From Mycobacteroides abscessus ATCC 19977 (lineage in GTDB: Bacteria; Actinomycetota; Actinomycetes; Mycobacteriales; Mycobacteriaceae): a stretch of 64,000 nt of DNA. Location of the stretch: assembly GCF_000069185.1 (NCBI RefSeq), contig NC_010397.1:496001-560000 (forward strand), read 5' to 3'. Both the position numbers and the translations under genes were made by a program. Every line of letters begins with the position of its first letter. Position 1 is the first letter of the stretch. Below the pieces are notes generated by a model that saw only the letters and a program-made list of their open reading frames with translations, had not been told where the DNA came from and searched no databases. Below are positions 10,513-18,761 of the stretch, in pieces.

Positions 10513-11822
10513 GCCGTCCACAGCGGGCGCAGGGATTCATCGGAGTACCCGGCGGCCAGGCCGGTGAAGTCGTCGGTAATGACGGTGCTGTGCCGATATC
10601 GGGTGGTCCAGTCCTGCAGCAGTGCAAAGAATTTCGTATCACCGAGGCGCAATCGCAGGGCGTGCAATGTCAGTGCTCCGCGCTTGTATACGCGATCGTC
10701 GAACATCAGTTGTGGGCCGGGATCGGCCAGAATCAGGTCTTGCGGTAGATCTTTCAGCTTTTGATGGTAGTGGCGGGCGCGCGCGTCGGCGGTCGGCCCG
10801 CCGGATTCCTCGGACCACAGCCATTCGGCGTAACAGGCAAATCCTTCGTGCAACCAGATGTCGCGCCAGCGGCGCGCGGTAACGCTGTTGCCGAACCACT
10901 GATGGGCCAGCTCGTGCGCCACGAGTCGTTCTGAATGCCGGGAACCGTCGCAATGGTTGGCGCCGAATACCGAAATTCCCTGTGCCTCCAGTGGGATATC
11001 GAGGTCATCATCGGTCACCACCACGGTGTATCCCGCGGCGAACGGATAGGGACCGAACTGTTTGATGAACAGCTTCATCATCTGCGGCTGTCGGCCGAAG
11101 TCGTGCTCGAACCTATCGCGTAGCCGTGATGGCAGCGCAGCGTTCATCGAGATGGGGTTCTTGGCAAGCTTGACCAGCTGGTAGTCGCCGATCTGTAGTG
11201 TCGCCAGATACGGCGCCATGGGCTCGGGCTGTTCGTACGTCCAGGTGGTATGGGCGGCCCGGACGCGTCGGGATATCAACTCTCCATTGGAGATAACGCA
11301 ATATGGGCTGTCGCTGGTGATGACAAACCGATAGCTCGCCTTGGAGCTGGGGTGGTCGTCGCAGGGGAACCAGGATGCCGCACCGTTGGGCTGTCCGGCC
11401 ACCAGCACCCCGTTGGACAGCTCCTCAAATCCGACATCACCCCACATGCTGTTGATCGGGCGTGGTGACCCGCCATAACGAATCACGATGGTCATCGCGG
11501 CACCCGCCGGGATCGCGGATGCCAGTTTTATGGTGATCTTTCCGGCGCGATGACCGAAATGTGTCGGACGTCGACCGTTCACTGTCACCTTCGCGACACC
11601 GAGGGTGTCGGCGAGGTCGAGGGTGAACTCCTTGATGGTGGCCAGGGTGACGGCGGTGATGTTCGCGGTGCCGGTCAGCCGGTTGATGGCCACCTTGTAT
11701 TCGAGGTCCAGCTCGTAGCGGGACACCCGGTACCCGTAGTTGCCGTTTTGGGGCAGATAGGGATCGATGACCGGAGGCCGCGGGGGGAGCCGTTTGGCTG
11801 CCTTTTTGCCGGGTTTGGTCAT
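10470..11822 (-). CDS. M1-family zinc metallopeptidase
   Basis: From ATG 11822 (450 residues) the N-terminal beta-sandwich domain covers about 20-205, then the gluzincin domain. The zinc site is HELAHQW (His303, Glu304, His307) with the third ligand Glu326 in LHEGFA. The usual GAMEN exopeptidase motif is replaced by PLEAQGISVFG. It is shorter than full aminopeptidase N and lacks the large C-terminal domain. The ATG overlaps the TGA of the Pls/PosA synthetase (ATGA), so the two are made together. In epsilon-polylysine producers an M1 peptidase degrades the polymer, so a linked role here is plausible but inferred. Confidence 0.88.
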   Translation of the reverse strand: MTKPGKKAAKRLPPRPPVIDPYLPQNGNYGYRVSRYELDLEYKVAINRLTGTANITAVTLATIKEFTLDLADTLGVAKVTVNGRRPTHFGHRAGKITIKLASAIPAGAAMTIVIRYGGSPRPINSMWGDVGFEELSNGVLVAGQPNGAASWFPCDDHPSSKASYRFVITSDSPYCVISNGELISRRVRAAHTTWTYEQPEPMAPYLATLQIGDYQLVKLAKNPISMNAALPSRLRDRFEHDFGRQPQMMKLFIKQFGPYPFAAGYTVVVTDDDLDIPLEAQGISVFGANHCDGSRHSERLVAHELAHQWFGNSVTARRWRDIWLHEGFACYAEWLWSEESGGPTADARARHYHQKLKDLPQDLILADPGPQLMFDDRVYKRGALTLHALRLRLGDTKFFALLQDWTTRYRHSTVITDDFTGLAAGYSDESLRPLWTAWLYEKQLPPLDRK

Positions 11823-14800
11823 GCGGCCCCGGAATTCTTGTTTGGGGAGACCTTGCCGCTCTTGGGCTTCTTCGGTGCCATCGGATCCAGCTTGCCCCAT
11901 GGCGAAATGGGATTGCCCTGCCACCTGGTGGACGGGGGTACCACGTCACCGCGCACCACCAGGGACGCGGGGCCCACGGTGGCGCCGGCACCGAGCTCGG
12001 CCGCGGGTAGCGCCACGCAGTGCGGCCCCAGCGTGGCGCCTTCGCCCAGGACCACGGTGTCCATCCGCATGATCCGGTCGTGGAACAGATGTGTCTGCAC
12101 CACGCAGCCGCGATTCACGGTCGCGCCCCTGCCCAAGGTCACCAGGTCGGCCTCGGGCAGCCAGTACGTCTCGCACCACACGCCCCGGCCGATCTTGGCG
12201 CCCAGCCCGCGTAGCCACCAGTTCTGCATGATCGTTCCCGACGCGGCACGTGCGAACCAGACGGCGGCAACGGTTTCCACGAAGGTGTCGGCAACCTCGT
12301 TGCGCCAGACGAACGAGGACCAAAGCGGCTTCTCGACGGCCTTGGTGCGGCCCACCACCAACCATTTGGCCACCACACTGACAACACCTGCCACGGCGCC
12401 GGCAATCAGCAGCACCACACCGCTCAGCGCCCCGGCCACCCAGAAATTGAACCCAATGGCGATGTTTTGCAGTGTCAGCAGCACGCCGACGCCGATACCG
12501 AAGGTCACGATGATAGGGATGATGCGGCAGGTCTCCACGATGCCGCGCATCACCTTGAGGCGGAACGGCGGCTCGAAGGTGAGCGTAGAGTCTGCGCCAT
12601 CAGCCTTGCGTCGCAACCGCTTTGGTGGGCTCCCGATCCATGAGGAGCCCGACTTAGCCTTATGTGGAGTCGCGGACAGGACGGCGACCAAGGCGTCGTT
12701 GGGCACTTTGCGTCCGGGCTGGGTGATTCCTGAGTTGCCCAGAAACGCGCGCTTGCCGATCCGGGCCTTGGCGATGTGGATCCAGCCGCCGCCCAATTCG
12801 TAGGAGGCCACCATCGTGTCGTCGGCCAAGAACGCGCCATCGTCGACCTCGGTGAACTTCGGCACCAGCAATGCTGTCGAAATCTCGGTGTCCTTGCCGA
12901 TCTTCGCGCCCAGAATGCGCAGCCACCAAGGCGTGAGCTGGCTGGCATAGATGGGGAACAGGTAGTTGCGCGCGGCGTCCATCAGGCGTTCGGTGGCCCA
13001 CAGCTGCCAACCCTGTCGGCTGCGGACAGGGTGGTAGCCCTCGTGGACGCCGAGTGAGAGCAGTCGCACCAGGACAACGGTGATGGCGGCGTACACGACA
13101 ACACTGACCAGCGCCGCCGCGGGCGTCCACATGAGGGCGGGTACAACGGCTCCGCAGATCGTCGCGGCATCGCGGATGCCGTATGCGACCACGGCCAAGC
13201 CCGCTGCGAGGGCCAGCAGCGGAAGCCCGCCCAGCAGAATCGATGTCAACCCATAGATGGGCACCCATTGTCCCGCGCGGGGCGGTCGGTAGTCGGGCCA
13301 GGGATGACGGGCTTTACCGGATTTGACGGCCGGTGAGCCCTTCCAATACTGGCCGTTCTTGACCCGCCCGACGACCCCGGAAGCCGGTGCGACGTCGGCG
13401 TTCTTGCCGACGACCGCGCCCGGCAGCAGGGTGGTGCGGGCGCCGACGGTGGCGTCGTCGCCGATGACGATGGGGCCGACGTGGAACTTATCGCCATCAA
13501 CCCAATGCCCGGAGAGATCGACCTCTGGTTCGACGGAACTGCGGTCTCCCAGCTCCAACCAGCCGGTGACCGGTGGTGAAGAATGCAGATCGACGCCATT
13601 GCCGACGCGCGCCCCCAGCGCGCGGGCGTAGTAAACCATCCACGGTGCGCCGGAAAGGTTCTCGGCACCACTGGCGGTGGCGAGACGGTCGGCGATCCAC
13701 ACTCGCAGGTGCACGCTGCCGCCGCGCTCATAGGTGCCGGGCTTGACGCCCGACAGTAGCAATCGTGCACCGATGACGGTGATACTCATGCGCCCCACGG
13801 GGGTAATGAACAAGACGAAGGCTGCCAGCAGTACCCACCAGTTGACGGTTACCAACCATGGCACCCCGCTGAATGTCGCGAACACATTGTTGGCCAGGGC
13901 AAGCCATGTCGCCCATTGCAGGCCCGTGAGAGTGGTGAGCGGAATGGTCGCCACCAACTGAGCCAGCTCGGCAAGCCGTGGTACAGGTTTGACGACGCGG
14001 GGCTCCACCTCGATGGGAGGTGCCAGCTCATCGAGATAGGTGGCCAACGATCCGAGTCGCGGCTGGTCGTACAGGTTGGCGACGGTTACCTGCGGATAAC
14101 GTTGCCGCAGCGCCGCAACCAGCTGAGCGGCGGACAACGACCCGCCGCCCAGCGCAAAGAAATCGGCCTCCGGTCCGTCGACGGGGGCGGCCAGGATGTC
14201 CCGCCATAGACCGGCGAGCCACCCCATGGTGCCGCCCAGTTCGGGTGCTTCGTCATCGGCCCCGGCTCCCGGTGGCGGCCAGGGCAGGGCGTTGCGATCG
14301 ACCTTTCCGGATGTGCGCGTGGGCAGCTCATCGAGTTTGACCAGTCGCGGTACCAGCGCGGCCGGAAGCGACTCGGCCAGGCTCGCGCGGGCTGCGGCGA
14401 TATCGAAGTTCGGATCCGCGCTGGCGATATAGCCGACCAGCAACGGGGTGCCGCTGGCGGTCTTGCGCACCGCGGCCGCACCTGCGCTCACACCGGGCAG
14501 GTTGACCAGCGCGGCATCCACCTCGCCCAGTTCGATGCGGCGGCCACCGACTTTCACCTGGTCGTCGGCGCGGCCCTGGAAGTACAACCCGTCCGGTTCC
14601 AGGCGTACCAGATCTCCGCTTCGGTAGGCTCTCGACCAACCCAAAGTATCGAGCGGAGCGTACTTTTCGGCATCCTTTTCTGGGTCCAGGTACTTGGCCA
14701 GGCCGATACCGCCGATGACCAGTTCGCCGACCTCGCCGTAGCCGACCTGGTTGCCGTGAGGGTCCACGACCGCCAGATCCCAACCGGGCAGCGGCAATCC

Positions 14801-15847
14801 GATGCTGACGGGACTCACTCCGTCGAGCCTGGCCGCGCATGCCACCACGGTCGCCTCGGTGGGCCCGTAGGTGTTCCAGACCTCGCGTGTGGCACCGTCC
14901 TCGCCGGTGGCCAGCCGTTCGGCCAGGTCGGGTGGGCACGCCTCGCCACCGAAGATCAGCAGTCGCACCGCCTCCAGCGCCTCGGCCGGCCACAGCGCGG
15001 CCAGAGTGGGCACCGTCGAGACCACGGTGACATCGCGCGAAACCAGCCATGGACCCAGATCCATGCCGCTGCGCACCAGTGAACGGGGCGCCGGAACCAG
15101 GCAAGCGCCGTACCGCCACGCCAACCACATCTCCTCGCACGAGGCGTCGAAGGCCACGGACAGTCCGGCAAGTACCCGATCGTCCGGACCGATCGGGTTG
15201 TCCTGCAAGAACATCTGTGCTTCAGCATCGACAAACGCGGCTGCGTTGCGATGAGTCACCGCCACCCCCTTGGGGGTGCCGGTGGAACCCGAGGTGAAGA
15301 TGATCCATGCGTCGTCGCGGGGCGTCGGTTTGGCGGCCCGCCACCCACGCGACGATCCGGGTCCGCGAACCAGTCCGTCGGGAGTGATCACGGCGGCCAC
15401 CTGTGCCTCGCCGAACACCAGCGCGGCGCGCTCGTCGGGGTCGTCGGCATCGACGGGCACGTAGGCGGCGCCCGCTGCCAGGGTCGCGAGGATCGCCACA
15501 TACAGCGAGTAGCTGCCCGACGGCATCCGGATACCGACGCGGTCACCACGCCCGATGCCGCGGGCGCCGAGCCATTCGACGCTCGCTTCCATGTCGACGA
15601 TCAGCTCCGAATAGGTGAGCTGAATGGTGCCGTCGTCGATGGCCGGCGCATCGGGATTCTCCGCGGCGGTGGCGTAGAGGATGTCGATCAGAGTCCGCGC
15701 CGCGGGCGCCGACCTACCGAGCAGATATTGCGGGGGTACCGGGTGCGCCGGGGCTTGCTGGGCGACGGGTTGAGCCGCGTGCTCAGGCGCCGAATCCGGT
15801 GCCTCTTGGTGCGCGCGGCTCATGGGTGACTCGTCGGGGCCGGTCAC
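11819..15847 (-). CDS. Pls/PosA-type single-module non-ribosomal peptide synthetase with membrane C-terminal half
   Basis: A 1342-residue protein from GTG 15847, chosen because GAGGAG lies six bases upstream. The adenylation domain (about 50-520) has IIFTSGSTGTPKG (182-194), NTYGPTE (325-331), YRSGDL (408-413) and the SGKVDRNA lysine (515). A carrier domain follows with LGGGS (Ser570). There is no condensation or thioesterase domain. The second half has about six hydrophobic helices alternating with three hexapeptide-like left-handed beta-helix regions (around 750-850, 985-1060 and 1215-1320). This is the layout of epsilon-poly-L-lysine synthetase (Pls), whose tandem C-terminal domains make isopeptide bonds. 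The amino acid used cannot be read reliably. Confidence 0.9.
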   Translation of the reverse strand: MTGPDESPMSRAHQEAPDSAPEHAAQPVAQQAPAHPVPPQYLLGRSAPAARTLIDILYATAAENPDAPAIDDGTIQLTYSELIVDMEASVEWLGARGIGRGDRVGIRMPSGSYSLYVAILATLAAGAAYVPVDADDPDERAALVFGEAQVAAVITPDGLVRGPGSSRGWRAAKPTPRDDAWIIFTSGSTGTPKGVAVTHRNAAAFVDAEAQMFLQDNPIGPDDRVLAGLSVAFDASCEEMWLAWRYGACLVPAPRSLVRSGMDLGPWLVSRDVTVVSTVPTLAALWPAEALEAVRLLIFGGEACPPDLAERLATGEDGATREVWNTYGPTEATVVACAARLDGVSPVSIGLPLPGWDLAVVDPHGNQVGYGEVGELVIGGIGLAKYLDPEKDAEKYAPLDTLGWSRAYRSGDLVRLEPDGLYFQGRADDQVKVGGRRIELGEVDAALVNLPGVSAGAAAVRKTASGTPLLVGYIASADPNFDIAAARASLAESLPAALVPRLVKLDELPTRTSGKVDRNALPWPPPGAGADDEAPELGGTMGWLAGLWRDILAAPVDGPEADFFALGGGSLSAAQLVAALRQRYPQVTVANLYDQPRLGSLATYLDELAPPIEVEPRVVKPVPRLAELAQLVATIPLTTLTGLQWATWLALANNVFATFSGVPWLVTVNWWVLLAAFVLFITPVGRMSITVIGARLLLSGVKPGTYERGGSVHLRVWIADRLATASGAENLSGAPWMVYYARALGARVGNGVDLHSSPPVTGWLELGDRSSVEPEVDLSGHWVDGDKFHVGPIVIGDDATVGARTTLLPGAVVGKNADVAPASGVVGRVKNGQYWKGSPAVKSGKARHPWPDYRPPRAGQWVPIYGLTSILLGGLPLLALAAGLAVVAYGIRDAATICGAVVPALMWTPAAALVSVVVYAAITVVLVRLLSLGVHEGYHPVRSRQGWQLWATERLMDAARNYLFPIYASQLTPWWLRILGAKIGKDTEISTALLVPKFTEVDDGAFLADDTMVASYELGGGWIHIAKARIGKRAFLGNSGITQPGRKVPNDALVAVLSATPHKAKSGSSWIGSPPKRLRRKADGADSTLTFEPPFRLKVMRGIVETCRIIPIIVTFGIGVGVLLTLQNIAIGFNFWVAGALSGVVLLIAGAVAGVVSVVAKWLVVGRTKAVEKPLWSSFVWRNEVADTFVETVAAVWFARAASGTIMQNWWLRGLGAKIGRGVWCETYWLPEADLVTLGRGATVNRGCVVQTHLFHDRIMRMDTVVLGEGATLGPHCVALPAAELGAGATVGPASLVVRGDVVPPSTRWQGNPISPWGKLDPMAPKKPKSGKVSPNKNSGAA

Positions 15848-16015
15848 GCTGCTCCTCGTAGTTTCCGCGATCGGATGGGCTGCCGCAGCGAAGCCTATCG
15901 GTCCGGCCCCAGCGAGGCTCGTCGCCGCGCGGATGTGGGGTCATGGTCGGGGACGCCCCTCGCGCGATCGAGTTTGCGGTCGATGTGTTGGGCCTGCTGA
16001 GGGCTGTGGGGACGC

Positions 16016-16981
16016 CTATGGAGCCGTGCGCCGGGTCTTGTACAAGCTAGCGACCGTGGTGACGAGCAGGGTCACCACGATCACCGCAAGGCTTGCCAGC
16101 GTGGGAATCTCGGGCACGTGTACCGGCTCGCCGCCGTTGATGAACGGCAGTTCATTTTCGTGCAACGCGTGCAGGATCAGTTTGACGCCGATGAAGAACA
16201 AGATGAACGCCAACCCCTGCGATAGGTACACCAGACGCTTAAGCATGTCGCCGAGCAGGAAGTACAGCTGACGCAGACCCATGAGAGCGAACACATTGGC
16301 CGTGAATACCAGGTATGGCTCTTTGGTGAGCCCGTAGATGGCGGGGATCGAGTCGAGGGCGAAGAGCAGGTCGGTGGTACCCAGTGCGACGATCACCAAA
16401 AACATCGGTGTCATCAGTCGCGTTCCGTTTTCCCGCACCCACAAGCGCAGACCGTCCCACTTATCGGTGGTCCGCAGGTGCTTGCGGGCGAACTGCACTA
16501 CGGCATTGTCGGCGTCGTCGTCGTGTTCGGTATCGCGCGCGAGGTTGATGGCGGTGTACACCAGGAACGCGCCAAAAAGGTAGAAGATCCAGGAGAACTG
16601 GTTGATGGCCACCGCGCCCAGGGCAATGAAGATGCCGCGGAAGATCAGGGCCAGGATGATGCCGACCAGCAGGGCTTCTTGCTGATAGACCCGGGGCACT
16701 TTGAAGCTGGCCATGATGATCAGGAAGATGAACAGGTTGTCCACCGACAGGCTGTACTCGGTGAGCCAGCCCGCGTAGAACTCCAGCCCGTACTGGCTCC
16801 CGTGGAAGAACCACACCCACAGGCCGAAGGCCACCGCAAGCCCTACGTAGATGCTGAGAGCGGTCGCGGTTTCGCGTGTCGAGGGCTCGTGGGGTTGTCG
16901 GCCGATCACGATGACGTCGACCAACAGGATCGCGACCGTGACGGCCAGGGTGATGATCCACTCGAGCTGGGACACCTGCAT
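16016..16981 (-). CDS. TerC-family integral membrane protein (probable Mn2+ exporter)
   Basis: From ATG 16981, with GGAGG eight bases upstream, this is a 321-residue protein with about nine membrane helices. The TerC signatures YSLSVDNLFIF and LLFALDSIPAIYGLT carry the conserved membrane aspartates. Alx and YceF-type TerC proteins export manganese and are commonly controlled by the yybP-ykoY Mn2+ riboswitch; a candidate for that element with its SD-masking hairpin lies directly upstream. Residues upstream of this ATG in a longer open frame overlap the riboswitch and are unlikely to be translated. Confidence 0.9.
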   Translation of the reverse strand: MQVSQLEWIITLAVTVAILLVDVIVIGRQPHEPSTRETATALSIYVGLAVAFGLWVWFFHGSQYGLEFYAGWLTEYSLSVDNLFIFLIIMASFKVPRVYQQEALLVGIILALIFRGIFIALGAVAINQFSWIFYLFGAFLVYTAINLARDTEHDDDADNAVVQFARKHLRTTDKWDGLRLWVRENGTRLMTPMFLVIVALGTTDLLFALDSIPAIYGLTKEPYLVFTANVFALMGLRQLYFLLGDMLKRLVYLSQGLAFILFFIGVKLILHALHENELPFINGGEPVHVPEIPTLASLAVIVVTLLVTTVASLYKTRRTAP

Positions 16982-16983
16982 TT

Positions 16984-17112
16984 CAGAACCTCCGGTCGTC
17001 AAAACGCCGGAGGTCTCTTCCGCCGGCAGATGGCCGGCCCGCGGCACCGACCGGACCGCCAATGGCCGATGTGATGACGACACCGCAGCGAAGGAATACT
17101 CCCCTCCAGTAG
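16984..17112 (-). ncRNA. Candidate yybP-ykoY (Mn2+) riboswitch upstream of terC
   Basis: On the minus strand the hallmark GGGGAGTA lies at 17104-17097, about 120 nt before the terC ATG. A GTCATCAC stretch follows at the place where the second metal-binding loop is expected. The 3' end holds a perfect 8-bp hairpin: ACCTCCGG (17014-17007), an 11-nt loop, then CCGGAGGT (16995-16988), which contains and hides the terC ribosome binding site. The TerC-family target is a known yybP-ykoY client. The boundaries are approximate. Confidence 0.72.
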
Positions 17113-17235
17113 TCAGTGTGCCCTACAGGCGTGGGTCATCGGAAATCGGGCCGGACGGCCGAGCTGACGTTGCGGGTTTGAATCATCGTGCGCAAGGCGG
17201 TTGACGGTGGCGGGGGCCGACGGGCACACTGCCGT

Positions 17236-17326
17236 CAGGTCATGAGAACCAGCGACAAGCCCTGGCTAGCTGGTCGGCAACCCTCCACCACGGTGGGGTG
17301 CTCCAGGTGACGACCTGGCCGCGCTC
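17236..17326 (+). ncRNA. SAM-IV riboswitch
   Basis: The sequence starting GGTCATGAGAACCAGCG at 17238, then GCTGGTCGGCAACCCTCC, CGGTGGGGTGC and closing GGTGACGACCTGG, matches the actinobacterial SAM-IV aptamer in order and spacing. The ends pair as CAGGTCATGA with TGACGACCTGG. It precedes the class V aminotransferase gene on the same strand, a sulfur-metabolism target, so S-adenosylmethionine probably shuts that gene off. The expression platform was not resolved. Confidence 0.88.
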
Positions 17327-17382
17327 AACCGTGCGTGGCAAGCGTGGACTCGCCGGGCGGGTCCGGTGAGATGGGATGTCAC

Positions 17383-18678
17383 ATGTCAGTGTCCACACAA
17401 GCGGTGTCCGGGCAGCCATTCGCGCGGGTGGTCGGAGCCGACACCAAAGTTCCTTTGGCTCACGGAGGCTGGGTCAGATACGCAAACTTTGATTACGCTG
17501 CCAGCGCGCCCGCACTCTGCGATGTCGCGGACCGGGTCACCGAACTGCTGCCGTATTACGCCAGCGTGCATCGCGGCGCGGGCTACGCCTCACGGGTCTG
17601 CACCCGGCTCTATGAGGGGGCGCGGGAAACCGTCGGCCGTTTTGTCGGCGCCCGCGCCGACCACCACGTGATCTTTACCCGCAACACCACGGATTCGCTC
17701 AATCTGCTGGCGTCTGCGGTGCCAGGCGAGGTAGTTGTGCTCGATATAGAACACCACGCAAACCTGTTGACCTGGCAGCGATATGGCGCCCGGGTAGTGG
17801 CGCACCGAACGACCGTGCCGGATACCGTTGCCGCGTTGGACGAGGAGCTGGCGCGCCGGCCGACCGCGCTGCTGGCCGTCACCGGCGCGTCCAACGTCAC
17901 CGGTGAGGTACTTCCGCTCGGCGAACTCGCGGCGGCAGCCCACCGGAACGGAGCGCGGATCGCCGTCGACGGTGCGCAACTGGCTCCGCACCGACGAATT
18001 GACCTGGCAGCAGCCGGGATTGACTACTTGGCGTTCTCCGGGCACAAGCTGTACGCACCGTTCGGTGCAGGAGTCCTTGTGGGGCAAGCTGACTGGCTTG
18101 ACACGGCGCGGCCCTATCTGGCCGGTGGAGGCGCTGTCCGCAATGTGGATATCGATGAGGCGCAATGGTTCACCGGCCCGCAGCGGCATGAGGCGGGTAC
18201 GCCCAATGTGGTCGGGGTCGCAGCGATTGCTGCCGCGTGTGAGGCGCTGACCGTCCTCGGCGACCTAGGTCACGCCGAGGACGCGCTCACCGTGCAACTG
18301 CGTGATGGGCTCGAGGCGATTGAAGGCGTTGATACGCTGCGTATTTGGGAGGGCGATCGCGACGTACTGGGCATCGTGTCTTTTACGGTCGCCGGGTATG
18401 CGCCGTCGGTTGTCGCCGCCTACCTGTCAGCCGAGCACGGTATCGGGCTGCGTGACGGACGATTCTGCGCGCACCCGCTGTTGGCCAGACTCGGCGCGCC
18501 GGGTGGTGCGCTACGGGCGAGTATCGGGCTGGGCACCACGGCCGGCGACATCGCGCGCCTGCTCGGCGCGATCAACGAACTCGTCCGGCGCGGACCGGGC
18601 TTGGCCTACATCGAGCGTGACGGTCAGATCGGACCGGTGGACGATCCGCGCCCGCTCCCGGATTTCCTGGCGGCCTGA
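17383..18678 (+). CDS. Class V aminotransferase, cysteine desulfurase-like
   Basis: From ATG 17383 this gives 431 residues; a GTG at 17335 is also in frame but falls almost against the riboswitch. The PLP lysine is in SGHK (Lys222), with VDGAQ (Asp196) contacting the pyridine ring. HHANLL and the C-terminal LRDGRFCAHPLL provide a Cys at the position used by SufS/CsdA-type desulfurases. Control by a SAM-IV riboswitch fits a role in sulfur or methionine metabolism. It could be a desulfurase, a selenocysteine lyase or a related C-S lyase; the sequence does not decide. Confidence 0.85.
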   Translation: MSVSTQAVSGQPFARVVGADTKVPLAHGGWVRYANFDYAASAPALCDVADRVTELLPYYASVHRGAGYASRVCTRLYEGARETVGRFVGARADHHVIFTRNTTDSLNLLASAVPGEVVVLDIEHHANLLTWQRYGARVVAHRTTVPDTVAALDEELARRPTALLAVTGASNVTGEVLPLGELAAAAHRNGARIAVDGAQLAPHRRIDLAAAGIDYLAFSGHKLYAPFGAGVLVGQADWLDTARPYLAGGGAVRNVDIDEAQWFTGPQRHEAGTPNVVGVAAIAAACEALTVLGDLGHAEDALTVQLRDGLEAIEGVDTLRIWEGDRDVLGIVSFTVAGYAPSVVAAYLSAEHGIGLRDGRFCAHPLLARLGAPGGALRASIGLGTTAGDIARLLGAINELVRRGPGLAYIERDGQIGPVDDPRPLPDFLAA

Positions 18679-18761
18679 ATCCGCAATCCACATATCCGTA
18701 ACTATTAATACGTGGTACTTTCAGTTCGACACATAACGGGTCGGACTGACAAGGACGTCTA

